A stretch of 64,000 nucleotides of DNA from Pseudeuparius sepicola (Eukaryota > Arthropoda > Insecta > Coleoptera > Anthribidae): the NCBI GenBank assembly GCA_963920635.1, contig OY987299.1:18341401-18405400 (forward strand), written 5' to 3'. A program made the translations under genes and the position numbers. Shown here in pieces: positions 1-11,908 of this stretch (within the stretch, counting starts at the first letter, position 1; each line of letters starts with the position of its first letter). Under the pieces are notes generated by a model that was given only the letters and a program-made list of their open reading frames with translations, searched no databases and had not been told where the DNA came from.

Positions 1-714
1 AAATTAAGGAAACAGACCAAACCAAACCAAACAGAAAAAAAAGTATATTAATTTTAAATATATACTTAATGCTTTTTAATATAAAATTAAATAATATTTG
101 GGGCAATTATACTAAATATTTTAAAGAAATATACTTTCATTTTTAATTTCTTCTATTACCCTTAACTAAAAATTATATTACAAAAATTATGTAAATGAAT
201 ATTAAAACTTAAAATATATTGTTACAACTTTTAAAGCCAATTTATATTTAGTTTTAAAATGAAGCCTATGAAAGCCTAATATACTGGAATATTTAACCCT
301 ATAATACTATATGCATATTTAATTTTAACAACCCGCAATTGTACGTCTAAATAAAATATATTATATTTTATGTGGCAATATATTTTTATTATTCTTGCTA
401 ATATTCTATATTTTAACCGTAACATATATCTGATATTTTAATATTAATATATTTTGTTTTATTTATTTTACCTAATATACTACCATTTAATATACTTTGT
501 AATAATTAATGATTAATGGTAGTATAGAAAAAACACCAAATATCATTTAAACAAAATTGCTCATGCCTCGAAAATATGATGTTTAATTATTTACTGAAAA
601 TATTCAGAAATTGACTGCTGAGGAATGTAATTTTTTTACAAAGTTACAAAGAGGAATTTTTCGATAATGACCTTAGTCTATTAATAACACTCTTTGTAGA
701 TAATGAAAAAATAT
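1..714. other. AT-rich stretch, no gene seen
   Basis: Very AT-rich sequence with many short homopolymer and TATA-like runs. No ORF with recognisable protein similarity, no RNA gene and no clear inverted repeat before the element that starts at about 715. Confidence 0.6.
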
Positions 715-1046
715 ACACGGTGGTGACAATTTCGATGCCCACCATTGGTATCTCGGAAACTATGAAAGATACAACATCGGCCAAATTAGACAAAAGTTGC
801 AGTATCAGACCTTCTACAATATTCTGTTATTAAATCTCGTTGGTGAGTTATACTCACAAAACGGCAAAATTAGATTTTTAATTTTTGTATCTTCCACATC
901 GGTTACCCGAATTTAACGAAAATTTGTAGTTTTAGGTTCTTGGTCATGGCCAACTCGATGCCGGTTTCAGAAATTTTCTAGGCGGAAATGTCGATCAACC
1001 ACAGCCGAGATACCAATGGTGTGCATCGAAATTGTCACCACCCTGT
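715..1046. mobile_element. MITE with about 45-bp terminal inverted repeats
   Basis: The left end (GGTGACAATTTCGATGC then CACCATTGGTATCTCGG) recurs as its reverse complement at the right end, which closes with GTCACCACCCTGT. The interior has no ORF. Size (332 bp) and the CAGGGTG-type terminus are typical of non-autonomous Tc1/mariner-type MITEs in insects; the superfamily is inferred from the terminus only. Confidence 0.75.
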
Positions 1047-1050
1047 TTGT

Positions 1051-1763
1051 ACAGGGTGTAAATGAATAGTGCGAAAAAATCAAGTGGTGAATCTTTGAGT
1101 GATTCTAAGACGAAAAGTTTATATAAACATAGGTCTGGTAATGCTTCCTTTTCAAGATGCAGGGTGTCAAACTCTTCTTTAAAAAATCGCTTTTTCGTAA
1201 ATATCTTAATAATCCTTTAGCCGATTTTGTTGAAATTTGGCAGTGTTATTTATGGTAGAAAGAGGCTAATTTAGCCCCTACTAGATTAAAATTATTAAGT
1301 ACAGTGGCGTCCCGAGGGCAGCTTAACCAGTAATTTTGTAAAAAATGTGCGTCACTGACTTTTTTAAAACTTTTTTTCGCGTTCAGCAACTAAAAATACA
1401 ACTTTTTTGTCTCTTTAGTTATTCTCGTATCTAGCTTCGTTTTTTAATAAAAAAATAAAAATCACTTTATTGCATGTCCGGGACAACATAATAAAAAATT
1501 AAAACTACCAATTAACAAAACTAGGGTATACCCGATATTTTTTCCATATTAATAGTTTATTCTAGTCTTAAAAATTGCTATAAACGGTAATGCTAGCTAT
1601 AAAAAAATTTGTTTTATTATAATAATTATTAAAAAATGTTTGACACCCTGTATTTTGAAAAGGAAGCAATGGCGGACCTATGTTTATATAGAGACTTTTG
1701 CTCTTAGAATCACTCAAAGATTCATCCCCTGAATTTTTTCGCACTTATTCATTTACACCCTGT
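1051..1763. mobile_element. Inverted-repeat (foldback) element, 713 bp
   Basis: It begins ACAGGGTGTAAATGAATA and ends with the reverse complement. The arms pair over roughly 120 bp (1051-1175 with 1632-1763), and GCAGGGTGTCAAAC near 1160-1170 pairs with GTTTGACACCCTG near 1640. The ~450-bp interior is AT-rich and has no ORF. It abuts the preceding MITE with only 4 bp between. Confidence 0.75.
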
Positions 1764-2879
1764 TATAACTAGATATCTACATTATAAAAAAATTCACTCG
1801 CACAATTTCGATATAAAGTACTGTTTATAATACTGTATTCTATAAAAAATAAACAGCCTTTATTGGCTAGCTACATAATTAATGATATAAATAATTATTT
1901 GTTTGAAATAAGTGTACATCTATAGCCGACATTGGTTTTTACCAAAACATTATCGATAATATGGGTTTAATTTGCCTGATACCTAGATATCACTACTAGA
2001 ATTAAAAAATTATGTTCATTGACGCGCCTGCACAATATGCACTTTCCCAATGCCTGCATGTGGATTTTATTTGTTTTTCTTCCAAAATGTTGTGGACACA
2101 GTGAATCTGGTTTACGTTACTTATGGATCTGGTTAAACTTAAAAAAAAGAATAATATTACACGGCTTAAATTTATAACTAAACTTAAAAAAGTACAGGGT
2201 GATTCAGTTTCAAATCAAAACCTTCTAAGATCAACATGAGTTAAGGAACGAAAATACTTTCCTACCTAGGGAGGAAATTATATATATTTTAGGTAGTAGA
2301 AAAACACAATTTTCTAATTTGAACACAACCATTACTTGTACCGACCATAACTTATATCGTCTAATAGTGTCGAGTGTGGGTTCCAATATCGATTCGATTT
2401 TCAGCCGCATCTATTGTTTATTTGTCTGCCATCTGGTCTATCAGAATTTAGCATTTAAAAGTTTTTCCCCTGTCTCTTCTTGTAAACATAATATCGAATA
2501 TCCTATCATTGTTATTTTGTGAAATGTACCTTCAGATTTGATGGACGCTCAGATAAATACCCATCAACTAGTACGTACATAACGGTATTTTTTAACATGG
2601 CGGAATATAGTGGGGAAGAATGCACAAATTGTTGCATCCATAGGCACAAATAATAGTGGGTACATATTATGTACAATTATGCAATAAGTTTTATAAACGT
2701 TATTGAGTCAAGAGTTAATTATTGCAATAGAACGAGTGCCTAAGGGAATTTGTAAAATGTGTTGCTTACTATACTTTCTCTGTGAAAAATTATCTTGAAA
2801 TATAAAATTGAACACATATAATAACCTTATGTTGCTAATTAATAATTTGAAATCACAAGACATTAGTTAAGCATATACA
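1764..2879. other. AT-rich stretch with a stray transposon terminus
   Basis: No gene seen. A mariner-like terminus (ACAGGGTGATTCAGTTT) lies near 2195 without an obvious partner. The small ORF at 2319-2522 has no recognisable feature. Confidence 0.5.
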
Positions 2880-3320
2880 GTGTGTCTACTTTTAAGTGCG
2901 TATACAAATGGATAAAAAAAATTATTTTGTGAGATATTTTCAAAAACCTTTTTTGTTCAAAAAGTCCTCAAAAACGATTATTTTAACGTAATTATACTTT
3001 TGTCAAAATGCAAATCCAGGGGCGGCTACCATAGCGTTAATCAGGACACCCACAACCCTCATATACCAAATTTGAACAAAAAATATAGATTGTGTTCGGT
3101 TCTACACCATGTTAAAGTTGAGCCAAATAGGGACTTCAAAGGCATCTGGCGAATCAAGCATGTCATGGAATTATTTCAAAATAGTTGAAGAATTAACAGG
3201 ACCACCCAAAGTGTTGATAGACGAAATTGCAAGAAGAAATATACAGCGCCTGAAATTTCCGACATTTTTCGAATTTTATGCTGGTCAAGCTTGCCTTGGG
3301 CTTTTGAAACAATGTTACTA
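2880..3320 (+). repeat. Dispersed repeat, copy 1 (partner at 32830-33260)
   Basis: A run near 3043-3095 (containing CATATACCAAATTTGAAC and AAAAAATATA) recurs at about 33068-33120, and flanking sequence on both sides is alignable with many substitutions. The overlapping ORFs at 3000-3188 and 3109-3321 are not conserved in the second copy and look non-coding. The family is not recognised. Confidence 0.6.
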
Positions 3321-5410
3321 AATGTAAAATATAATCCAATTTAAAAATGTATCTACAAGTAAAATACTTAAGTTTTAAGTTAGGATTTCTGAATATAACC
3401 GCCTTCTAATAAGGTTATGCAATTGGCAATACGCTTTTTAATGTTGCAAACAACAATGTTTTAACTCATTTACTGTTTCATTCATTCATAAACTCTATTC
3501 TTTATCGCACTCCAAAAATAAAAGTCAATCGAGAACAAATCTGGACTATTTTGTCCAATCCATCTGCAAGTGCTAAAATTTATTAGTACAGGACTCTAAA
3601 ATCATGTAGTGTAACAATACCTGTTGTCAAAATTATATTATTATTATTATTACCTACCCAACGACAGCTCGAGTTCCATGGATAGGCGCTCCATATGGTA
3701 AATTGTCGAAGGCGTTTTGAAATCCGCCTCTCAAAAATTCCAGTTTACAACTAAATGAGGATTTTCTTTCTACCACTAGGATGGAACAACCCCGTTTGTT
3801 TTGAAAGTTGCTTTATGCATGAATAATATTATATTTTTTAGAAAGTTAGCATCATATTTAGGTATTCCCTTCGCGCCCACAGACAATATTCGAGTCTTTG
3901 TTCCATGTCTCCTACTTCTAACAGGCGCAGACATTTTGCTTTAAATGCCTTTAATTAATTTTTTAAAACATAGTAGCTTTTTTAGTCGCAAATTCCAAAC
4001 TGCCCCATTTAAAGAATTATTAGGATTGCTCCGAAAGTATTCTTAAAATTTGTTCAGATCTTATCCGTTATTGTCATTACCTGCTCTTTTAGACACATTT
4101 TAGACAAAACAAAAGGTACAATTGCATTTTATTTTAAAATTTCCAAACTGTTCAACTCATAGACCTATGAATAAGTCTATGATTCAACTTCACTTACCCG
4201 TTTTTTAATTTATACTCTTATAACATTTGTCAAAATCTCCCTATTTCGACCATGTAATAATGTTTGCCAGCGTCCACTCATTTTATCGCCAATATGCTTT
4301 GCGATGTACCTACCTTCTCTACCCCTACTCAAACACCAAACACTAACGCATAGTGTCTTCAAACATCTATGTTATGGCGCGTGGGCCAAGCAAAAAAATG
4401 TTAAAATTTATCAACATAGAAAAATATGGATTTTTTAAAAAATTGAGGCTCATTTTAATTTCTTTTATAGTAGATACTAGGTATGTACTACCTATAAACC
4501 ACTGGCATTTCCGGGTTATCATTATTAGGTACCCGCGATGAGTAAATACTTCTCTCTTCCTTATGAGTCGACTGCTCGCTGTTCGTTGATGAAACGCCGC
4601 GTCGTCGCTGTCATCGAAAAGTCCCAATCATGACGATCGGGACGTCGATAAAGATCAACTTTTGTCTGAAGTATTTGTTTAAGAATTTTAATAGGTTTAT
4701 TAGTTAATGATTGATTAAATATAATGATCTTCATAATATCTAATAAGCGACGGAATAAATGCTTGGTAATTTTCTGTAATTGTTTTTTGTTAACAGCTGG
4801 CGTTTTGTACCAGGAGAATCTTTCTGTTCTATTTGTTTTTCACTAGAAGATTTACGATACGACTTTTGTATTTCATTTCTTTAATTTTAATGCTCTGCTA
4901 ACGGTATCACTACTTTCAAATAATATTTTTTTCTTGAAATCGGCAGTGAAGTGTCCCAAAATCGTCATTAAAAGCTCAGAAATCGGCACTGAAGTAGTCC
5001 ATTATAGTACGATTTTTTTCAATAAGTAGCCTTGGCGAGATGTAAACATCAAACGTCAGACGCGGAGCCATCGCCCGTCAAAAGTGACCAAATATTTAAA
5101 ACCCGGCTAATAAAGGCCTATTTAACTTTTCGTACACATTGCAAAATTGTTACCTATAGCAGCGCAATCATTCAGTATAAATATTTTAGTAGGTTTGAAT
5201 ATCAATAGATTTGTTATGGAGGCTGCACAATAAGCAGCAGTTTGGTTTTTCTGTTCGAAGGCGCCGTGTCTTGTCATACTTGACCTAAGTAGAGCGATCG
5301 TCAAAGTCAAGCAACGCCGCGCGCAGTTGGTTCATGGACGGGTGATCCCGTATGATTATTTTCTTGGCTAATAAAACATTTTTTTCCGATTTCAAAAAAA
5401 AATATAATAT
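3321..5410. other. AT-rich stretch, no gene seen
   Basis: No convincing coding region. It holds a short (ATT)n run near 3638-3652 and a small hairpin near 4148-4180 (CATAGACCTATG with CATAGACTTATTC). Two copies of the motif CGGCA(C/G)TGAAGT lie near 4943 and 4984, related to the hairpin at 5411-5513. Confidence 0.5.
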
Positions 5411-5513
5411 GTACCTCGGCACTGAAGTTCTTTTTATGACTCATTTGGTTTATTTGACTCGGCAACTAAATTCCACATGAGTCATAAAAAGTTGAACTTC
5501 AGTGCCTTAGTAC
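5411..5513. repeat. Hairpin, short foldback with GGCACTGAAGTT arms
   Basis: The left arm GTACCTCGGCACTGAAGTTC followed by TTTTTATGACTCAT pairs with the right arm ATGAGTCATAAAAAG then TTGAACTTCAGTGCC, leaving a loop of about 35 bp. The same core (GGCACTGAAGTT) forms the centre of the 644-bp foldback at 29179-29822. Confidence 0.75.
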
Positions 5514-6291
5514 ATAAATAACTATTATTATACTTTTAGCCCTTTTTAAAAACGTGGTATATTATTTTTTTATTTAAATTTTACTACTTTCTGCTTTTTA
5601 GTCTTGTGTTTGAAATTTTGCAATCGATTTTAAACATCTTGATGAGATTATGACAAAGACATGACAATGTGGCAAATTTTAGATTTATTTCAATTTCCCT
5701 TCACCTGATCATATTTGATATAGAAAATTGTTATACCTACCTTCCAATAATATATCATTGTTATTTTCCTGAAAAATAATCAAAAGAAGGAATCAAAATT
5801 AATGCCGTAAGATTTTTATTTCAATATTAAAACAAATTAATTCTAGATCCTTTTTAGTTATCATAATCGCAAAATTTTGGTTATTCTGTGCCATACCTTA
5901 TTGTGGTGCTGGAGGTTAGTTTTATTTACTACCAGCTTATGGCATATGCTTATCTGTTCATAAATTTCCACTAGTCAAATATTTTTATTTAATATTAATA
6001 TTTTTTATAATAAGAAATGACATAATAATAATGTATATATATTTGTATGTATATAGCGAGTTAATATTGCATTGTCATCCAGTTCAGAGCAATGTTTAAT
6101 TTAAAGTTTCAAATCTCTAGCTCATCTATATAGAAATTAGTTTAAAATCGACTGCAAAATTAGACAAACAGACAAACACGGCAAGAAAGCGAGTTAATAA
6201 AATAAGTAGAGCGAATCCGTGGACGGAAAATAGAAAACTGATTTATTTCTCTATTCTTTATTTTTATAATAGTGGGTAGGTATAATTAAAC
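5514..6291. other. AT-rich stretch, no gene seen
   Basis: No ORF, RNA gene or inverted repeat that I can support. Confidence 0.5.
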
Positions 6292-7990
6292 AAATTTTTC
6301 TATTTTCATTCATGCATACGTTACAAAATATACTCTTCCAAAATATTATCTAGAATTTTCGCTTTTCAACTGGTTGATCAGATTATCCCATAATTCCAAA
6401 ATAGTGTTTATTCTTCTGCAATTCATCTAATTGTCTTTGCATACCATTTTCTTCACGTGCATGGAAATTTCATGTTATCCCAAACAACTCTATCTATAAA
6501 AGCTGTGTTAAAAGGATAAAACTACTAAATACTGCACGCAAAGACAATTCGTTACCGTAAAAAGAAGGTACATAAATCGTAATAAAGCTGGATATTTAAA
6601 TTTGGGACATTTTAAACTTCATAAACTGTAGAATACCCCTCTATAACCTATAATAAGTCGCCATTTTTTTTCATCGAGTGGCGCTACCCCAGTCCGTAAA
6701 CAACAATGACAAGGCCTACTATAAAGACAGGCCCTGGCGCACAAAAATCACGTGACCATCTTAGTCAGACGTTACATGTCATTTGTCACATAACTGAAAG
6801 CGGCAGCTTGGGTTTTGAGAATTGTTCAATGTTTAAAGTGTTTTTAAACGTCTTAGTTTATATTTTAGAAACAAGTTTGTGTCTAGTGCGCGTGTGTCCT
6901 GGCGGAGTTATTATGGCCTCTGGGTGTCTGCGTGGGAGTCGTGCCGTCCAAGAGTATTGGTGCCGCTCGCACCGACGCGACGCGACGAGTAAGTGCTGTA
7001 ATAAGGGGAATTCTCCCCCAAACCACAGAATAGGAAACCCGGGACTATTATGGACATGGGGCAGTATTAGTATTGGACAGTGGAGCCGGAGACACAGAGG
7101 GGTGAACTGCTTACGGGAAATCCGCGAGTTCAGACGGTCCGGGTGGCTGAAAGCCGTTCCCGTTGACCACGTTCGAGTTTGTGTGTATCTATTGTATTCA
7201 CCATTCACCATTCACCTTGTGCGAAATAAATCAGTGTTGTAACGTACTCGAGGATTTTCGTTGTCGACCTACGCCCTGATATGGTCTTTAACGCTGCCGA
7301 TCAACTGAGACCTCGTCAATATTTACAGTATACCTATGAGGTTAGTTTTCATTTTTATTTCGTAAAAAATAACCTAAATACCAAATATTGGGTCTGTTTA
7401 TATTATATTTATACATATTACAAAAGCCAGGAAGAAAGTGTCGCCATAACAAACATTTGTTTTGCCTCGGGATGAAAATTTCCGCCAAAAATGGATTCGT
7501 AAAATCCCAACTGAGATTTAATTTCTAAAAAACCCTTAAGTATGTGTGGCTAACATTTTCAAGAAAGTGAAACAATAATTAAAGTGGACAAATGTGTTGT
7601 GGGAGGAAAATACCTATAGAGAATATCACCTAAGCTAAAGGAAGGTGCTGTCCCAACAATTTTTGAGAATGTGCCAAAATATTGTGTTTAACTCTCAGCC
7701 TAACAGCTGAGGCAGGTTGAAAATTTTGAAAAAAACAATTAGAGAAAGCTTGGATGCACAAATCCAATAATGTAATAGATGAAATAAAACTTGCCAAATT
7801 GTTACGAAATTTGTTTTTTCTACTTGTCTCCAAAAATGCCTTTCATTATATAGAACTAAGTTGGTCACGTGACTACGCGATTATGCGTTAGCGCCGTGGC
7901 CTGTCTTTATCGTTGGCCTCGCAACAATGAAATATGACGTCATGCTCGGGTCTTTAATATATTTTTAGCTCGACCAACGCTATATTAAAG
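6292..7990 (+). repeat. Host repeat, copy 1, interrupted by a 1.2-kb insertion
   Basis: The stretches 6292-6709 and 7931-7985 together align with 8333-8812, sharing GCATACGTTACAAAATA, ATTCCAAAATAGTG, TCTTCTGCAATTCA, GGAAATTTCATGTTATC and AATATGACGT(C/G)ATGCTCGGG. The alignment breaks exactly at 6710-7921, where the mobile element sits. Copy 2 therefore preserves the uninterrupted site. Confidence 0.85.
6710..7921 (+). mobile_element. 1212-bp non-autonomous DNA transposon, 9-bp target duplication
   Basis: The terminal repeats match for about 30 bp (CAAGGCCTACTATAAAGACA at the left; the right end reverse-complements to CGAGGCCAACGATAAAGACA). CAACAATGA flanks both ends (6701-6709 and 7922-7930) and occurs once in the empty paralogous site at 8761-8769. 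A 9-bp duplication is typical of Mutator-like elements, but no transposase is present, so the superfamily is inferred. The GC-rich interior (about 6890-7260) contains an AATAAA near 7226. The overlapping ORFs (6706-7242 plus, 6858-7211 minus) are frameshifted in the second copy and judged non-coding. Confidence 0.85.
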
Positions 7991-7995
7991 ACCTG
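7946..7995. repeat. Hairpin (GGTCTTTAATATA / TATATTAAAGACC)
   Basis: A 13-bp perfect inverted repeat around a ~20-nt spacer just outside the right target-site duplication of the 1.2-kb element. The left arm is part of the host repeat (copy 2 has GGTCTTTCATATA), so the right arm probably arose by a local inverted event. Confidence 0.5.
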
Positions 7996-8332
7996 TGCAT
8001 AGCGCTGTTTCAAGCGATCGCCACTGGTGTCACACGACGAAACAAATTTACAGGGTGGTTTAATGTTAAAACACCATTGTTGCAGAATCTTTTATAAAAC
8101 GGAAACTTTGTTTGTTACAACGAATTTAATATTCAAATTAAAATAAAATATTTGTTTGTTATGTCCCTCTAATTTGACAAGCCAGTCTAAAAAGCAAGCA
8201 AGAGTATTTTGGTACCTTTTGATTTGAAATAAAGTCCATGGCTATAGTTTTAGTGTAAGTAAGTATAGAAAGCATATTTTAGTTTCTTCTTATAGGGGAC
8301 CTTGGGTTCGCTTTGGGGCTATAAACAATATA

Positions 8333-8815
8333 CTTTTTTGTTTTCATTCTGCATACGTTACAAAATACTCTTCCAAAATGTAATAATATCCAGAATTCTA
8401 AATAGCTTCTTCAACTGGTTGAACAGATTATCCCTTAATTCCAAAATAGTGATTATTCTTCTGCAATTCACATAATGGTCTGCGCATACGATTTTCTTAT
8501 GAGCATGGAAATTTCATGTTATCACAAACAAATCTACCTATAAAAGTTCTGTTAATATGATAAAACTGCGAAATATTGCCGCAAAGAGAATTCGTGACCG
8601 TAAAAAGGACGGAAATGGTAATAAAGCTAATAGATATTTAAAATATGGGACATTCAAAATGCCAGAAACTGATATACCTATAACCACAGAATAGCCCTAT
8701 GTTATAACCTATAATAAGTCGCCATTTTTTTCGTCGTGTAGCGCCACCCCAGTTCGCAAACAACAATGAAATATGACGTGATGCTCGGGTCTTTCATATA
8801 GTGTCGGCCCAGAAT
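8333..8815 (+). repeat. Host repeat, copy 2 (uninterrupted)
   Basis: Second copy of the repeat described at 6292-7990, in the same orientation about 2 kb downstream, diverged by scattered substitutions and small gaps. It runs through CAACAATGAAATATGACGTG without interruption, so it represents the pre-insertion state of the 1.2-kb element. No ORF. Confidence 0.85.
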
Positions 8816-10109
8816 ATAGTGTCGGTCCAGCTTGAGAAAGGAGGAAGATTTATTCTCCGAAAGCTCAGAAAACAAATTTGTTGTAGTTATTTTTTGAGTT
8901 ACTCGTTCAAGGTTTCGTTCATTTAGTCGTAAGAATTTATGAATTTTCCAGGCAACTTGAAAAAGTTGTCATTTAATCAGTTTGTTGGCGAAAAACCCAA
9001 TTAAAAATAAATATACCAAATTTTAATTTGCATCAGAATACCTGGAAGAGATTATCTAATTTTACTACACTAATGTAATGATTTATACTACTTAAACTGT
9101 ATTTATACCCAGCGCCGATTTTAGGGGGGTACTAGGGCGCTAATAGCACCCGACGGTTAATTCTAGGAGGCGGTATAAGCTGGTCTAATAACTAAAAATA
9201 AATCATATTTTGTTGCTATGTCACTCACGACGCTACACCTTCATTTTGATCGTCGCCTGCAATCATAACATCTGAAACGTTCTCCCATTCATCATCTTAT
9301 TCATCTGTACATTGAAGATTTTACTCCTCCCCCCCACTGGATTTTTGGACGACAATAAAAATTTCTACGTTAACATATCCTAAACGCAGAATATACAACA
9401 TCGATTCATTGATTGAATATAACTACATTTATTGAAAAATATACTTATTTTTGTCAAGTAGCTAACTACCGATTCCACGAGACCTGGCTTTTCCCATACA
9501 TAAGCCCAGGGCTGTATATGGTTTGGGGGTTCAAGCCCCTTACATTGAAAAAAGACGAAAAATACATTATACTGTTATGATTTTGTAATTTCCTATACCT
9601 ACCTCTTTTAAACTATCTGTGCTTTATATTTCTAAAAATTTTCGCCTACAACGCATTTTAGTAACCAAACACTTCTGCTTCTTTTGTATAGCCGCTTTAA
9701 AAAGCAATTATTTTTATGGGCTCACACTAAAACAAATTTAAAAATTTCTATTGGTCACAGTTGTTCTAGAAAAGAAGACTGAGTAGGACTTCTTGGCTAC
9801 AAATGTTATCAGTCATAGTGAACAAAAAAAAATAGCACCAGTTAATAAGAATATGTTTTGCGTTAATATAAACCTTGAATATTTGAAAAATTTTCACAAA
9901 TTTTGTACCACAAAGATTCAATTTATTTTTTTAAATATCTCCCAACTAAAAAGTTTAGCTTTTTGGACAATAGTAAAAAATTGAGAGGAATGATAAGATA
10001 AGTCTCCATAAAATTTGCATGTTGCCTGGCCACAACAATCCAGGTTATAAAAATACATTTGAACGCATTCCCGTAACTTCTCCGATTGCCTTCGTAGCCC
10101 CCATCCCGC
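8816..10109. other. AT-rich stretch with hAT-like debris
   Basis: No gene seen. A short duplication (ATATAGTGTCGG(C/T)CCAG) lies at about 8800-8832. GAGAAAGGAGGAAGATTTAT at 8833 recurs inverted near 20110-20140. AGCGCCGATTTTAGGGGGG near 9112 and GGGGGTTCAAGCCCC near 9525 resemble worn hAT-type ends. Confidence 0.45.
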
Positions 10110-10520
10110 CACTCTAATCGAAAATTAAATCTCGGATCTATCCGAAATCGTACCCCCGAATATCCGCGCCGTCCGGCGCCGCTTGGTCGCCGGCCTCTGT
10201 CCCTGCCGGCCGGGTCCCGGTCGGGACGGGGCCCATATTTATTATAATAAGTTGGATGGGATCGTGTTGTCTGGAATTCCGCGCGTTATTTATGGGCCCC
10301 GTTGCGTTTCAATTTGGCCCAGGTCGGGCAGGGGCCGGCGGGGCCGTGGGCGTGTGGAAGCCGGGCCCGATAACGAGGCTACTTATTAGATTAGCGTAAT
10401 TATACCGCTCGTCGGTTCTGCCGAGAAATATTGGCCGACGCCGGCGATTGGGCGTTGTTTGGTTTTCCGCCCGGTGTCGGGAGGTAGGTTGTCGGCGTTA
10501 AACGGTCGGTCTTTTGTTAT
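10110..10520. other. GC-rich island, no ORF
   Basis: A sharp rise in GC and CpG content within AT-rich DNA, with recurrent GGGCC motifs (GGGGCCCATATTTATTATAA near 10229, ATGGGCCCCGTTGCG near 10291). Short ORFs here show no family features. Similar GGGCC-rich islands occur near 24830-25400, 30120-30500 and 37130-37460. They could be conserved regulatory DNA or relics of a GC-rich repeat. Confidence 0.45.
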
Positions 10521-10524
10521 GTCG

Positions 10525-10608
10525 GAAAATAAGGTTAGATCAACACCACATCTACTAAAGCCAAACAACAACAGCGCTACGTCACGCTGACGTCACTGCC
10601 TAGAGGCT
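10525..10608 (-). repeat. Dispersed repeat fragment (inverted copy of 12890-12965)
   Basis: Contains the reverse complement of TTTGGCTTTAGTAGA and GTGACGTCA motifs found at 12890-12965 and 13860-13912. It stops exactly where the second copy of the 1.2-kb element begins (CAAGGCCAACGATAAAG at 10609), which suggests that element inserted into this repeat. Confidence 0.6.
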
Positions 10609-11770
10609 CAAGGCCAACGATAAAGACAGGCCATGGCGCTAACGCATAATCGCGTAGTCACGTGACCAACTTACTCCTAGATAATGAAAGGCATTTTTGG
10701 AGATAAATAGAAAAAACAAATTTCGTAACAATTTGGCAAGTTTTCTTTCATCTATTACATTATTGGTTTTGAGCATCCAAGGTTTCTCTAATTGTTTTTT
10801 CAAAATTGTAGAGAGTTATTAAACGGCACAATATTTTGGCACATTCTCAAAAATTGTTGGGACATCACCTTTCTTTAGCTTAAGTGATATTTTCCTCCCA
10901 CAACACATTTGTCAACTTTAATTGTTTCACTTTCTTGAAAATGTGTTAGCCACACATACTTAGGGTTTTTTAGAAATTAAATCTGAGTTGGGATTTGACG
11001 AATCCATTTTTGGCGGGAATTTTCATCCCGAGGCAAAACAAATGTTTGTTTTGGCGACACTTTCTTCCTGGCTTTTGTAATATGTATAAATATAATATAA
11101 ACAGACCCAATATTTGGTATTTAGGTTATTTTTAAAGAAATAAAAATGAAAACTAACCTCAGTAGGTATACTGTAAATATTGACGAGGTCTCAGTTGATC
11201 GGCAGTGTGAAAGACCGAATAGAAACCGTATCAGGGCGTGGGTCGACAACGAAAATCCTCGAGTACGTTAGAACACTGATTTATTTCGCACAAGGTGAAT
11301 GGTGAATACAATAAGTAAACAAACCCGAACGTGGTCAACGGGAACGGCTTCCAGCCACCCGGACCGTCTGAACTCGCGGATTTCCCGTAAGCAGTTCACC
11401 CCTCTGTGTCTCAGGCTTCACTGTCCAATACTGTCCCATGTCTATAATAGTCCATTCCGGGTTCCCTATTCTGTGGTTCGGGGGAGAATTCCCCTTATAG
11501 CGCTCACGCGTCGCGTCGCGTCGGTGCGAGCGGCACCAATACTCTTGGACGGCACGACTCCCACCCAGAGGCCATAATAACACCTGGGCGGTTCCCCGCC
11601 GCCAGGACACACGCGCACTAGACACAAACTTGTTTCTAAAATATAAACTAACACGTTTAAAAACAATTTAAACATTTAAAACTTCTCAAAACCCAAGCTG
11701 CCGTTTTCAGTTATGTGACAAATGACATGTAACGTCGGCCTAAGATGGTCACATGATTTTTGTGCGCCAG
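10609..11770 (-). mobile_element. Second copy of the 1.2-kb element, inverted and truncated
   Basis: Reverse complement of 6710-7921 along nearly its whole length: CAAGGCCAACGATAAAGACA at its left end, then matching sequence to GTGATTTTTGTGCGCCAG-like sequence at 11770. There the expected terminal GGCCTGTCTTTATAGTAGG is replaced by CTTCGCTAGCTATATATG, so this copy lacks one terminus. Differences from copy 1 include several small indels, which is why ORFs are not preserved. Confidence 0.85.
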
Positions 11771-11908
11771 CTTCGCTAGCTATATATGTCTGTGCTATCA
11801 GTTATAAGTTGTCAAATAATGTCAGTCGTGTCGTGCTTCTTGCGATAGAACTTATTTGTTTATCATATTATTGTATCATTTATTGTGCTCGGCATTGTGT
11901 AACTGAAA

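Noticed and set aside
6706..7242. 178-codon ORF and the opposing 117-codon ORF in the 1.2-kb element
   Set aside because: The second copy of the element (10609-11770) has different frames open because of indels; no domain is visible, and GC-rich composition explains the openness.
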